Source: Deltaproteobacteria bacterium
Lineage (GTDB): Bacteria; Myxococcota_A; Polyangia; Haliangiales; Haliangiaceae
Direction of reading: 5' to 3'
DNA: 64,000 nucleotides
NCBI GenBank assembly: GCA_020630875.1
Contig: JAHDIH010000002.1
Span: 433,332-497,331, forward strand
The notes under the pieces were generated by a model. That model had not been told where the DNA came from. It saw only the letters and a list, made by a program, of their open reading frames with translations, and ran no database searches. Shown piece after piece: positions 41,659 through 50,320 of this stretch. Each line of letters starts with the position of its first letter. Position 1 is the first letter of the stretch. A program made the translations under genes and the position numbers.

Positions 41659-42960
41659 ATGAATCCTGTCCACGCCTTAAGGAGCCCGCTAGCGCTTTTC
41701 ACTATGCCAAAACGAAGCTGGGGAATCTTGGCTCTTTATCTCCTTGGTTGTTCCCTAGTCTTAGGGCTTGCTGCTTGGGGCATCGTTTCATTTGCCGGTG
41801 ACGCAGAAGACGCCTTTGTGTCGTTTCTATTTCCAGAGGCTTGGCATGGCGCAGTTGACTTATTGGTGGAGCGATATTTCGAAGACCAAAGACGCAAAAT
41901 AATAATCAACGCTGCCGCTGGGGGAGGGTTAATGCTGGTGACGGTCACCCTTTTTCCAGTGAAAGAAATGCTGTCTGCTTCTTTTGAAAAACACGGAACT
42001 CTCACTTTCGAAGCTCAATCAGAGCATCCACTTTGGGAGCAGGCGTGGGAAGAGATCAAGCTGTTCGTAATCTTTCTCACGGTACAAGGTTGTCTCTTTT
42101 GGTTAAGCTATTTTCCTGGGATCTGGAATGTGCGAGTTGCTACGCTCCTAAGCTACGCCTTTTTGTTCTTCACTTATGCCATAGATTTTGTATCTCCATT
42201 GTTTCAAAGGCACAAAGGATATTACTCGCAAATAATAAAGGTCTTGTTGAAGCGACCCGTGACATCACTTGTGTTTGGGGGCTTGTTTGCATCTCCAGTT
42301 TTAATATTAGCGAATCTTTGGCATGTAGATCCGAACGGAAGCAACTCTCACCAAATCTTCATTCTCGCTTCCGTAAATGTAGTTACCATTGCATGGGCTG
42401 CCGTTTCCGGGACCTGGCTTGCCTCAAAAATGTTTCCGCTTTTTAAAAACACAAAACGAACGATTAAGCCGCTTCGTATATTGACTGCAATGTTGGTGAT
42501 TGTCGCTTTCGCCGCCAACGTCTTTGTGTTTGCTGTCGTTGGAAAAGCTTTGATTGGAAAGTCCCAAGTCTTGAAGTGCGACTATGATGTAGAGTGGACC
42601 TCTTTTGATATTGATTTTCCAGGCATCAGTGAAACGTTATCCACTGGTCGCTTAGAGCTGGGAGTATCGTTTAACGTGAAAGTTCACAACCCTACAGATC
42701 TTGATGTAGAAATTGAAAAGAGCCGATTAACCATATCCCACCAAAATGACGCGGTGGCCGAATCGACACTTCAGCCACTTGCGGTAAAGGCTGGAGACAC
42801 GGTCACGCAACGGGTTTCATTTTCGCAGGATATTTCTCCCATGCAGCTGAAGAAGGGACGAAGTCTTTTCAAAGCAAAGTCATGGGACATCACTTTGCAC
42901 GTGAAGATGACAGACGATATCGACTTCCCCATTTATTTGGTGCATCCGGATAAGCGATAA
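41659..42960 (+). CDS. Polytopic membrane protein with C-terminal LEA14/WHy-like domain
   Basis: The 433-residue protein has about six helices in residues 20-310, with a first part (S-P-L-A-L-F-T-M-P-K-R-S-W) suggestive of the EI24/CysZ-like group. The last 125 residues (from D-V-E-W-T-S-F-D-I-D-F-P) form a beta domain with L-E-L-G-V-S-F-N-V-K-V-H-N-P-T-D-L-D-V-E-I-E-K-S-R-L-T-I-S split over two strands, the hallmark N-P of LEA14 (WHy) domains. Such domains are found on stress or desiccation proteins and some lipid-related envelope proteins. It is divergent from the Mla-type ATPase gene with a 68-base gap. The family of the membrane part is uncertain. Confidence 0.65.
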   Translation: MNPVHALRSPLALFTMPKRSWGILALYLLGCSLVLGLAAWGIVSFAGDAEDAFVSFLFPEAWHGAVDLLVERYFEDQRRKIIINAAAGGGLMLVTVTLFPVKEMLSASFEKHGTLTFEAQSEHPLWEQAWEEIKLFVIFLTVQGCLFWLSYFPGIWNVRVATLLSYAFLFFTYAIDFVSPLFQRHKGYYSQIIKVLLKRPVTSLVFGGLFASPVLILANLWHVDPNGSNSHQIFILASVNVVTIAWAAVSGTWLASKMFPLFKNTKRTIKPLRILTAMLVIVAFAANVFVFAVVGKALIGKSQVLKCDYDVEWTSFDIDFPGISETLSTGRLELGVSFNVKVHNPTDLDVEIEKSRLTISHQNDAVAESTLQPLAVKAGDTVTQRVSFSQDISPMQLKKGRSLFKAKSWDITLHVKMTDDIDFPIYLVHPDKR

Positions 42961-42989
42961 GTAAATTTCTTTTAGTCTAGAAAAGACAG

Positions 42990-43442
42990 CTATTGTGCGG
43001 CAATTGGGGTCCGCCAAATAGGAACGCCAGGTTCCTTTTTTAGTTCTGTCTGTACTTGGTCAAGGGTGCCAAGGAGCGCCAACGCAGACTCCCCTTCGCG
43101 TAGCGTGGTAGGAAGGTAAAACATCCCAGGAACCACTACGGCATAGGTTTGTCCGGGCTGAGCATAGAAGCTGAAGTGATTGTAGATCCCATGCCCTGAC
43201 GAAATTTTGTGCGTTCCGGGGAGGGCTGGGTAACAAGCACTTACCCCATTTTTCATAGTGACCTGCACCATTTTGCCATTATCGTAGTGGACCAACTTAG
43301 CAAGCATTCCCACAAAACCTTTTTCTCGTACGATACATATTGTTGCTTCTTCGCTCGTTGGTGGCACCAATCTCGCTGGCACGCTCGTGAAAGCGGGGGC
43401 GCAAGCTGAAAGAAATGTCAGTAAAACTAAAACAATCCGCAT
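42990..43442 (-). CDS. Small lipoprotein
   Basis: From ATG 43442 the product has 150 residues. The signal peptide ends in L-S-A-C, a lipobox (Cys about 13). The mature part (A-T-I-C-I-V-R-E-K-G-F-V-G to Y-A-V-V-V-P-G-M-F-Y-L) is beta-rich with P-G-T-H-K-I-S-S-G, reminiscent of DUF2846-like lipoproteins, but the match is weak. A longer frame to 43502 would put 20 polar residues before the signal peptide and is rejected. It converges on the LEA-domain gene with a 29-base gap. Confidence 0.65.
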   Translation of the reverse strand: MRIVLVLLTFLSACAPAFTSVPARLVPPTSEEATICIVREKGFVGMLAKLVHYDNGKMVQVTMKNGVSACYPALPGTHKISSGHGIYNHFSFYAQPGQTYAVVVPGMFYLPTTLREGESALALLGTLDQVQTELKKEPGVPIWRTPIAAQ

Positions 43443-43595
43443 TGATTCTATCAAACTATAGTTTTGATTCTCCAGCAACAGAGAATGGTTGAGTCGCACC
43501 AAGCTGTGACCAAAGCCACGTTGCTAATTGTGCCATGGACATCTCTTGGTCCGATTAAAAATGAGGGGTAACCGAGGTACTCTGTGATTACGGTT

Positions 43596-44231
43596 TCAAT
43601 TCCAGTCGGACGTAATCTGGTTAAGTTCTACTTCAATATTCGACGAGGCCTGCTCCTGCCACTTGTCGCGACCGAAGTCGGACCAGAAAAGCGTTGGTTT
43701 GGAAATCATTGCTAGCAAGAGTTCTTTTCTTTTGGAGTAGAATATTTTGTCTGGCACTTGGTGGTATTCTGCTCTGATGTTTTTGCAATACGACTGATAT
43801 GTGGAGGGGGGACTTCCAAGAATACTTAAGTCAAAGTCCAAAAATAGTCTTTCATCCAAAGTCTCGGTTAGAGGCGTATGTTTGGCGGTAGCTCTAACGT
43901 AGGCAACGGCAGCCTTTTGCTGCTCGCCGCTAAGCGTGGTTGCTTTGGCAAAATTCGCGAGAATGTTGGCACTGTCTTCTTCATTGGTTGAAGAGAATGG
44001 ATTGTAGATAATGTCATGAAACCAGATGGCCAGAGCAACAACCTTTGAGTCTGTGACCAGATGGCAATCTTCGAGGTGTCCTAGTAGGGCTTCAATGTGC
44101 TTAAGGTTGTGATAGTGCCGTGATGGTTGGCGGTAAGAGCTTCTCAACTCTTTCCATTGCGTTGATGAAATTTCTGACAATACCCCAAGGGAAGAAGTAA
44201 GGCGGTTCCAACCATCTTCAAGCTCAAACAC
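43596..44231 (-). CDS. HD-superfamily metal-dependent phosphohydrolase
   Basis: The product has 211 residues from a GTG at 44231 preceded by AGGGGGG. The open frame continues to 44279 but that part lies inside tRNA-His, so the internal start is preferred. Motifs are R-H-Y-H-N-L-K-H-I (first His), A-I-W-F-H-D-I-I-Y-N-P (H-D pair), N-E-E-D-S-A and a distal F-L-D-F-D-L-S-I-L-G, as in the predicted HD hydrolases of the COG4339 type. The substrate is unknown; HD proteins often act on nucleotides. It is the last gene of a possible rph-rdgB-tRNA transcript. Confidence 0.82.
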   Translation of the reverse strand: MFELEDGWNRLTSSLGVLSEISSTQWKELRSSYRQPSRHYHNLKHIEALLGHLEDCHLVTDSKVVALAIWFHDIIYNPFSSTNEEDSANILANFAKATTLSGEQQKAAVAYVRATAKHTPLTETLDERLFLDFDLSILGSPPSTYQSYCKNIRAEYHQVPDKIFYSKRKELLLAMISKPTLFWSDFGRDKWQEQASSNIEVELNQITSDWN

Positions 44232-44249
44232 CGTTCCCCCCTCTGCCGG

Positions 44250-44323
44250 GGTGAGTGAAGGGGATTGAACCCTCGACAACCAGGGTCACAACCTGGTGCT
44301 CTACCAACTGAGCTACACCCACC
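44250..44323 (-). tRNA. tRNA-His (GTG anticodon)
   Basis: The minus strand folds into a cloverleaf: acceptor GTGGGTG / CACTCAC with one G-T pair, D arm GCTC-loop-GAGC, anticodon arm CCAGG-TTGTGAC-CCTGG (anticodon GTG) and T arm with TTCAATC. An extra G at 44323 gives the G-1 opposite C73 that identifies tRNA-His. CCA is not encoded (CCG follows). Confidence 0.97.
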
Positions 44324-44389
44324 GTGCGAGGAGTGGTTTAGCACAACTCCACGCGGAGGTACCATAAAAAGTCAGCAAAGATCGAACCA

Positions 44390-44466
44390 TGGTGCATCTG
44401 GCAGGATTCGAACCTGCGACCTTGGGCTTAGAAGGCCCCTGCTCTATCCAACTGAGCTACAGATGC
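44390..44466 (-). tRNA. tRNA-Arg (TCT anticodon)
   Basis: Acceptor stem GCATCTG / CAGATGC is followed by A73 and an encoded CCA. The anticodon loop CTTCTAA holds TCT. The anticodon stem has a G-A mismatch at its outermost pair, the T arm GCAGG-TTCGAAT-CCTGC is perfect. Confidence 0.97.
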
Positions 44467-44474
44467 AAAAAGCG

Positions 44475-44551
44475 TGGTCGGGGCGGAGAGATTTGAACTC
44501 CCGACATCCTGGTCCCAAACCAGGCGCGCTACCAGACTGCGCTACGCCCCG
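44475..44551 (-). tRNA. tRNA-Pro (TGG anticodon)
   Basis: Acceptor CGGGGCG / CGCCCCG, discriminator A and encoded CCA. The anticodon arm is CCTGG-TTTGGGA-CCAGG, anticodon TGG. It is the first of three tRNA genes (Pro, Arg, His) and starts 23 bases after the rdgB stop. Confidence 0.97.
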
Positions 44552-44574
44552 TGAGCCCATCTTCTACCGATTTG

Positions 44575-45180
44575 TCAGCCATTTTGCAACCCCCAATACT
44601 TAAGAAGCGGCACAATTAGTGTTCTTAGTGCTTTAGCTCGATGCGAATAGGGTTTTCGCGCCACGGAATCGAGTTCCGCGAGCGTCTTATTTAGCCCCTC
44701 AACCTCAAATAAGGGGTCGTATCCAAAGCCAAGTTTGCCTCTTGGGGTGGTCAGGATCGTCCCGGAAAGACGGCCATCGGAATGAATACGTTTCTTTGTT
44801 TGAGGGTCGAAGAAAGCGATCGTGGCGTGGAAGTAGGCTGCACGATTGCTGATGCCTTCCATGGTAGTTAACAGCTTGGCATTGTTGGACTCGTCGGTTG
44901 CAGCCGCTCCTGAATAACGTGCGGAGTAAATCCCCGGCGCGCCATCCAAAGCATCGACCACAAGTCCACTATCGTCGGCGATAGTGGGGAGCTGAAACAT
45001 TTCCGCGACCGTGATTGCTTTCAGGTACGCGTTTGCTTCAAAAGTGTCTCCCGTTTCTTCAATTTCTGGTGGCGGTACTCCAAGTTCTTTGTAGCTCACT
45101 ACCTCTATCTCAGCGGGAAGAAATACTTTGAACTCAGCGAGCTTACCGGCATTTCCGGTAGCTATCAGTACCTTTTGCAT
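44575..45180 (-). CDS. rdgB: dITP/XTP pyrophosphatase RdgB (HAM1 family)
   Basis: RdgB hydrolyses non-canonical purine nucleoside triphosphates. The 201-residue protein has A-T-G-N-A-G-K-L-A-E-F at the N-terminus, E-E-T-G-D-T-F-E-A-N-A, A-D-D-S-G-L-V-V-D-A-L, G-A-P-G-I-Y-S-A-R-Y, G-F-G-Y-D-P-L-F and S-H-R-A-K-A-L, all diagnostic. Its ATG overlaps the rph stop by one base (TAATG); rph-rdgB coupling is widespread. Confidence 0.97.
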   Translation of the reverse strand: MQKVLIATGNAGKLAEFKVFLPAEIEVVSYKELGVPPPEIEETGDTFEANAYLKAITVAEMFQLPTIADDSGLVVDALDGAPGIYSARYSGAAATDESNNAKLLTTMEGISNRAAYFHATIAFFDPQTKKRIHSDGRLSGTILTTPRGKLGFGYDPLFEVEGLNKTLAELDSVARKPYSHRAKALRTLIVPLLKYWGLQNG

Positions 45181-45881
45181 TACGAAAGAGCTTGTTCTAT
45201 GGCCTTGTTCTGAGCGACCACAAGTTCTCCCATTCCCTTGGACGCAAGTGCCAACAACTTGTCTAGCTCGGGACGAGAAAAAGGAGCGCGCTCAGCTGTT
45301 CCTTGCAGCTCAATGAGTTTTTCCGTACCACTCATCACGATATTCATGTCGACCTCTGCTCTAGAGTCTTCTTCGTACGGCAAGTCGAGTAGTGCTACTC
45401 CATCAACGATGCCTACCGAAATGGCGGCGATCGGCGAGGTTAATACTTTGGCGTGGTCGATTCCAGCGATCTTTCGTACGGCGATGGCAAGTGCTACGTA
45501 TCCGCCCGTGATGGCGGCAGTGCGAGTCCCCCCATCTGCTTGAATGACATCGCAGTCGATTGTGATGGTGCGTGGTCCCAGTGCCGCCATATCAATGGAT
45601 GCGCGAAGCGAACGACCTATCAGTCGTTGAATTTCTTTGGCTCGGCCATTTTGCCCGCGACGACTGCGTGTGTGAGTGGCGCGCGGCAGCATCGCGTATT
45701 CTCCGGTTAACCAACCCTTGCCATCTTCAACAAAACCGGGAGTACCTTCTTCCACACTTGCGGCGCAGAGTACCCAAGTGTCTCCGCATTTTATCATCGC
45801 GCTTCCTTCGGCGTGATCGAGATAGTTGGACTCGATAGTCAAAGGTCTTAGTTCATCTACTTTTCTGCCATCAGCTCGCAT
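45180..45881 (-). CDS. rph: Ribonuclease PH
   Basis: RNase PH trims tRNA 3' ends phosphorolytically. The 233-residue protein has the family blocks [63 protein letters not shown] and D-L-P-Y-E-E-D-S. It heads a run with rdgB and three tRNA genes on the same strand, so it may be co-transcribed with its own substrates. Confidence 0.97.
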   Translation of the reverse strand: MRADGRKVDELRPLTIESNYLDHAEGSAMIKCGDTWVLCAASVEEGTPGFVEDGKGWLTGEYAMLPRATHTRSRRGQNGRAKEIQRLIGRSLRASIDMAALGPRTITIDCDVIQADGGTRTAAITGGYVALAIAVRKIAGIDHAKVLTSPIAAISVGIVDGVALLDLPYEEDSRAEVDMNIVMSGTEKLIELQGTAERAPFSRPELDKLLALASKGMGELVVAQNKAIEQALS

Positions 45882-46059
45882 GGCGGCAGGTTAGTTGGCA
45901 ATTGGGTGTTGAGCAACTACCGGAAGGAGTTATCTCTGCAAGCCAAGGATGGGGTGACAGTGAACGGAGACAAGTATCAAGCCTGATGCTCTCGCGCTGT
46001 GTCATTTTCAAATGACCTTCGCCTTAATGGCTCACTATTTTAGCTTGCAACGGTGATAA

Positions 46060-46092
46060 ATCGCCGAAACCGGGCGATACGGGATTTTTTTT
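46060..46092 (+). promoter_or_regulatory. Hairpin followed by eight T upstream of the PilZ-PBP genes
   Basis: ATCGCC (46060-46065) and GGCGAT (46073-46078) form a 6-bp stem with a 7-base loop; ACGGGA then separates it from a T8 run at 46085-46092. Nothing on the plus strand ends before it, so if transcribed it would be an attenuator in the leader of the PilZ gene that starts at 46137. The gap between stem and T-run is longer than in a standard terminator. Confidence 0.35.
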
Positions 46093-46136
46093 GTACTTCG
46101 GTGGGAAACCAACAGTATCGAATGTAAGATTCAAGG

Positions 46137-46748
46137 GTGCTACGGATCCGCTACAAACTCGATACCGCGGAGCGGTGGAATGAGATTTGGGATGATGATG
46201 AACAAGTTCTGATTTGTCCCACTGAGACCGGTGCGCGAGTCGGTGATTCAGCAAGAGTGGAGTTAGCAATCAAGTTATCCGGACCACGAGTTCTTTTGCG
46301 AGGACGAGTGGTGGAAATCTCTGGTTCATCCATGCGCGTGCGACTTAATCCTCTTGAATTCGCAAAAACAGACTACATCAAAGGATTCGTACGGGGCGGC
46401 ATGCTGAATCTCCGAAAACTCAGACGTCTTCCTCTTCGAATCGATTGTACCTTTTTTCTCAAAGAGCCGTTTCGTTCCTATACTCGAGACATCAATGAAC
46501 AGGGCCTTTTTGTGGTGGCAGAGAGTCCGCTTCCGGAAGGAACAGTTTTAGATTTTGAAGTGGATTTTCCACGTGGCAAGGTGATGTGCCGAGGAATTGT
46601 AAAACATACGGTGATTATCGAAGATGAAGATGTACCAGGGATGGGGATCATTTTTTCGAACAACGACATGACGGAGCTAACCAAGGCCATAGAAGCTCTT
46701 GAGAATGACTTTCTTGCGGACAACCTTCCGGATGAATACTTGTTGTAG
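46137..46748 (+). CDS. PilZ-domain protein
   Basis: The 203-residue protein has a YcgR-N-like first half (residues 15-90: G-D-S-A-R-V-E-L, L-R-G-R-V-V-E-I-S) and a PilZ domain in the second half with R-K-L-R-R-L-P-L-R (R-x-x-x-R), D-I-N-E-Q-G-L-F-V (variant of D/N-x-S-x-x-G with Glu at the Ser position) and G-M-G-I-I-F-S. It starts at a GTG and ends directly before the PBP1A start codon, so a c-di-GMP receptor is linked to a cell-wall synthase. Whether ligand still binds with the altered motif is open. Confidence 0.85.
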   Translation: MLRIRYKLDTAERWNEIWDDDEQVLICPTETGARVGDSARVELAIKLSGPRVLLRGRVVEISGSSMRVRLNPLEFAKTDYIKGFVRGGMLNLRKLRRLPLRIDCTFFLKEPFRSYTRDINEQGLFVVAESPLPEGTVLDFEVDFPRGKVMCRGIVKHTVIIEDEDVPGMGIIFSNNDMTELTKAIEALENDFLADNLPDEYLL

Positions 46749-48851
46749 ATGCGTACTCGCGTTGCTTTAAAGAACCCAAAACACCCACTTGTCGCGATGC
46801 TGTACGTGCTTGTTTTCTTACCCCTTTGGTGGATGGCGGTGACTGCGCTAGTTGTGGGGCTTACTTTCGTTGCTTGGGTTCGTGAGATTGCGAGTGAAAT
46901 TCCCGATGCACCTAATATTATCGCTTGGCAGTCTTCGCTACCTCAATCAAGTGTAGTGATGACGCGGGACGGTATGAGGCTTCAGATTCTTCCATTTGTC
47001 GTCTCAAAAGAAACCGGCTTTAGAACGCTATCCGATGGGTTACCAAAAAGTAGTATTCTAGTGAAAGCGATATTAGCTGCTGAAGATATCCGATTTTTCG
47101 AACACGGTGGCGCAGATGGCAAAGCTATCGTTCGTGCTGCCATTGCCAATCGTCGCGCGGGCGAAGTGGTAGAAGGTGCGTCAACGATCACTCAGCAAGT
47201 GGCTCGTGGGGTTCTTGCACAGTCCATCGGGAAAGAGAGGACTTTCAAGCGTAAACTGAGAGAGATCTTTGTGGCAAAGAAGTTAGAAAGTTCTTATTCG
47301 AAAGAACAAATTTTGACGGCCTATCTAAACTTACCGTTCTTAGGAGATTTGTCCTACGGCTTCGATGCAGCGGCTAAACGATACTTTGGAAAAGAATCGG
47401 AAGAACTTTCCATTGCCGAAGCCGCACTGCTTGCAGGATTGATTCGTTCACCATCAGTTCTGAATCCTCGCAAGTATCCCGAACCTGCCAAAAAACGAAG
47501 AAATCATGTCATCGAAGGAATGATAGAAAACCAGTTGGTCAGTGCTGAAGAAGGTGAGCGAGCAATTGCGGAGCCGTTGGCGCTCGTTGAGGGACGTGGG
47601 CAACCACAGTTGCCATGGGTGACCAGTCAAGCGCTGCGGGAAGTTAAGAGTCTAGATAAAGAACGTTTGGACAGAGGTGGGTTGACGATAGTTGTAACTG
47701 CGTCACCGGTCGTTCAACACGAAACCTCGCTACTTATCTCAAAACGTTTTTCGCAAGCGAAAGAAATAGAAGTAGCGTACTCCCTCATCGAAAATGCGAC
47801 GGGATACCGAATCGCTTCGGTTGGCGGCATCGCATTCAAAAGCTCTCAGTTTGACAGAAGCGAACTGGCGTGTCGGCAACCTGGTTCGGCGATAAAGCCG
47901 ATACTCTACGCTGCAGGAGTTGAAACCGGGCAGTTGACGGCGGCGACCCCACTCATGGATGCCCCTATTTCAGAGTGGGATGAAGAACACGAGATTTATT
48001 GGAAGCCGAATAACCCCCAGTCGAGATTCCGGGGGATCGTTATCGCCCATGATGCGCTTGTCTCTTCTTTGAACGCACCCGCTGTGGACGTGCTAAATCG
48101 CGTAGGGTTTCGAAGTTTTCGAGCCATCGCAGCGAAGTTTGGAATTGAGAGTAAAATAGCAACGGTCAGGCCTAGCGCATTGGGGGCGTCTTGTCTAACA
48201 CCGGTAAATCTTGTCAAAGCATTCTCCGCTTTCCCGCGATTGGGACTTGTCGCAGCTGGTAATGTGTTGCAATCGATTCATGATGGTGACGGTCTGCTCC
48301 ATTCGGAAATGCACTTTGCAGATCCTTTTGCGATCCCACAGAGACGATTAGAAGAATTTTTACAGCACGATGATGGTCTGCGAGCGATCTCAGAAGAGAC
48401 TGCGTCAATCATGGTTGCAATGATGGTCGACGTCGTAAGGCGCGGCACTGGTAAGTTTGCCAGAATGAAACAAACGATTGGTGGAAAAACTGGGACTACC
48501 AATGGAAATACAGATGCCTGGTTTGTTGGTTTTTCTAGTCATCACACCGCTGGTGTTTGGCTTGGGAGAGATAATCCCAAAGATGGTTTAGGAGCGGGCA
48601 GGGATGGGGGACGTTACGCCGCCCCATTGTGGAGAAAGCTGGTGTCTTTGGCGGATGCAGCCTACCCTCGTCGAGCGATTGCACGTAGCGGAAATTTGGT
48701 CTCAGCAAGCATTAATCCTGACAATGGCTATCGCTTGAAAGGTGGCGGACGCCTTCTTCAGTTCTTGCCTGGGACGGTTCCGGAGCTGCAAGAAGGGGGC
48801 GCTTTGTCCGCGCCAGCGAAAGCTTTAGGCGAAAGCGGGCGAAACTTTTGA
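46749..48851 (+). CDS. Bifunctional penicillin-binding protein (PBP1A type)
   Basis: The 700-residue class A PBP polymerises and cross-links peptidoglycan. One N-terminal helix (about 14-42) is followed by a GT51 domain with A-A-E-D-I-R-F-F-E-H-G (catalytic Glu112), E-G-A-S-T-I-T-Q-Q-V-A-R (second Glu about 142) and R-K-L-R-E-I-F-V-A. The transpeptidase has S-x-x-K at S380-A-I-K383, S-L-N and G-K-T-G-T. All catalytic motifs are intact. The ATG follows the PilZ stop with no gap. It is shorter than E. coli PBP1A (850) and lacks a large insert. Confidence 0.93.
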   Translation: MRTRVALKNPKHPLVAMLYVLVFLPLWWMAVTALVVGLTFVAWVREIASEIPDAPNIIAWQSSLPQSSVVMTRDGMRLQILPFVVSKETGFRTLSDGLPKSSILVKAILAAEDIRFFEHGGADGKAIVRAAIANRRAGEVVEGASTITQQVARGVLAQSIGKERTFKRKLREIFVAKKLESSYSKEQILTAYLNLPFLGDLSYGFDAAAKRYFGKESEELSIAEAALLAGLIRSPSVLNPRKYPEPAKKRRNHVIEGMIENQLVSAEEGERAIAEPLALVEGRGQPQLPWVTSQALREVKSLDKERLDRGGLTIVVTASPVVQHETSLLISKRFSQAKEIEVAYSLIENATGYRIASVGGIAFKSSQFDRSELACRQPGSAIKPILYAAGVETGQLTAATPLMDAPISEWDEEHEIYWKPNNPQSRFRGIVIAHDALVSSLNAPAVDVLNRVGFRSFRAIAAKFGIESKIATVRPSALGASCLTPVNLVKAFSAFPRLGLVAAGNVLQSIHDGDGLLHSEMHFADPFAIPQRRLEEFLQHDDGLRAISEETASIMVAMMVDVVRRGTGKFARMKQTIGGKTGTTNGNTDAWFVGFSSHHTAGVWLGRDNPKDGLGAGRDGGRYAAPLWRKLVSLADAAYPRRAIARSGNLVSASINPDNGYRLKGGGRLLQFLPGTVPELQEGGALSAPAKALGESGRNF

Positions 48852-48895
48852 AATAGTGGTTGTGGTAGAATGACTATTCTGCAAAAACCGAGAGA

Positions 48896-49726
48896 ATGAA
48901 CTTATTGACTCCTAAGATGGCAGCGGAAATGCTGGGAATTAGTGAGTCTACCGTTCGGCGTCTTTGCGATAGCGGAAAGCTCGAATTTCATAAAACGGGT
49001 GGAAGTCATCGCAGAATTACCTTTGAGGCACTGCGCGACTACGCAGAAAAAAGTAACATTTCCATCCGCTATGATAAGACGATCGCTGCTGGCGGAGGGG
49101 GGCGAGTGGTGGGGGGACCCATTATTGTCAAAAGATTCCTGCAGCATGCCAAAGAGAACCAAAGTGTTGAGTTGTTCGAAGCGGTCCGTGATCTGTATCG
49201 GCGCGAGTGGTCCATTGCAAAAATACTAGACGAGGTGGTGGGGCCTGTACTTTTCGAGATTGGCAGACAATGGCATGCGCAAGAAACTACGGTGGAAGAA
49301 GAACATCGAGTCACGGCAATCTGTATGCAAGTTGTTTCTTATTTGCGATTTTTGTTGCCTAAGGCCTCAGACAAAAAGAACGTAGTGGTAACAGGAGCTT
49401 TGGAGAATGACCCCTACCTGATTCCTACGACGATGGTAGAGGTCTCGTTTCTTGACGCTGGATATACGGTGATTCCGTTGGGGGCCAATTGTCCTGCAGA
49501 GCACATAGCGACTACCATCGAGAGAGAACGCCCATCACTAGTAGCCATCAGTGTTACTGCCCATTCTAAAAATCTGAAAGAGCAGCTGCAAATTCTCAGA
49601 AATGCCATGTCGGAAAGCGCACTTTTGGCGGTGGGAGGTTTTGCTGCGGAAGGACCCAACCTGGAAGTGGATTTTTACGGAACGTCGCTTCAGAAACTAA
49701 CCGAGTTTGCCGAGACTCGACTTTAG
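48896..49726 (+). CDS. CarH-like regulator with altered cobalamin site
   Basis: The 276-residue protein has an N-terminal excisionase/MerR-type helix-turn-helix (L-T-P-K-M-A-A-E-M-L-G-I-S-E-S-T-V-R-R-L, then G-S-H-R-R-I), a four-helix bundle and a B12-binding Rossmann domain (V-V-V-T-G-A-L-E, A-G-Y-T-V-I-P-L-G, P-S-L-V-A-I-S-V-T-A, G-G-F-A). The bundle retains W126-x9-E136-H137, the motif that caps adenosylcobalamin in CarH. The E/D-x-H-x-x-G loop that supplies the lower His ligand reads E-N-D-P-Y-L at 170-175, with Asp for His and Leu for Gly. It either binds another cofactor, binds B12 without the His, or is ligand-free. It follows the PBP gene by 44 bases. Confidence 0.85.
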   Translation: MNLLTPKMAAEMLGISESTVRRLCDSGKLEFHKTGGSHRRITFEALRDYAEKSNISIRYDKTIAAGGGGRVVGGPIIVKRFLQHAKENQSVELFEAVRDLYRREWSIAKILDEVVGPVLFEIGRQWHAQETTVEEEHRVTAICMQVVSYLRFLLPKASDKKNVVVTGALENDPYLIPTTMVEVSFLDAGYTVIPLGANCPAEHIATTIERERPSLVAISVTAHSKNLKEQLQILRNAMSESALLAVGGFAAEGPNLEVDFYGTSLQKLTEFAETRL

Positions 49727-49748
49727 AAGCTATTTGCAACTTTAGCGT

Positions 49749-50276
49749 TCACCTCTGTACGAGTAGGGATTCGACTTCTAGTCTGAAAGCGCCGTATTGT
49801 TTGCCTGAAATAAGGAATCCCAGTTGTACGATGTCAGCCGCTGCCAGTGGCGCGGCCTGGATTCTTCTCCCTCTGAATACAGGAATGAAATCTCTTACGG
49901 GAATCGAAATTTCCATCCATTCATCTGAAGTCGTTGGAAACTCGGCTTTGTAAGAGATTCCGTCGAAACCGTAACTAGTTCTAGCTCGCAGCTGATACGT
50001 TTTTCCGTCGCCGCGAACCCGAAGTTTGAAGTACTCGTTGCTGATTGGTTTGACCTGAGTTCGAACAGAGGCAAATCCACCATTGTTTTCCGGGGACAAG
50101 GTGCCCGAGAAAACGCCAATCTTTCCGACGATCTGCATCTTTCCTGAAGAAATACCACCCATCACGTCGTCGTTGACGGAGACCCACTTGGTGGTGGGTT
50201 TGATGATGTTGAGTGGGGCTGGCATAGGAATCGAGCATGACCAGCAAAGCAGTGCAATAAGGGTGACGCGGGTCAT
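49749..50276 (-). CDS. CIA30-family lipoprotein
   Basis: The 175-residue protein has a signal peptide ending L-L-C-W-S-C (lipobox). The mature part is a CIA30/NDUFAF1-type beta-sandwich, seen in W-V-S-V-N-D-D-V-M-G-G-I-S-S-G, G-V-F-S-G-T-L-S, G-G-F-A-S-V-R and Y-Q-L-R-A-R-T. In eukaryotes this family helps complex I assembly; bacterial lipoprotein members have no assigned role and may bind carbohydrate. It converges with the CarH-like gene. Confidence 0.85.
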   Translation of the reverse strand: MTRVTLIALLCWSCSIPMPAPLNIIKPTTKWVSVNDDVMGGISSGKMQIVGKIGVFSGTLSPENNGGFASVRTQVKPISNEYFKLRVRGDGKTYQLRARTSYGFDGISYKAEFPTTSDEWMEISIPVRDFIPVFRGRRIQAAPLAAADIVQLGFLISGKQYGAFRLEVESLLVQR

Positions 50277-50320
50277 AGGTTTATGTTGACCATATCTTTC
50301 AAAACTGTCAAACTCAAGGA

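Noticed and set aside
44232..44279. Longer N-terminus of the HD hydrolase
   Set aside because: It would lie inside tRNA-His; a GTG at 44231 with AGGGGGG upstream explains the start.
44265..44603. Plus-strand open frame across the tRNA cluster
   Set aside because: It runs antisense through three tRNA genes and the rdgB end; its peptide merely reflects tRNA sequence.
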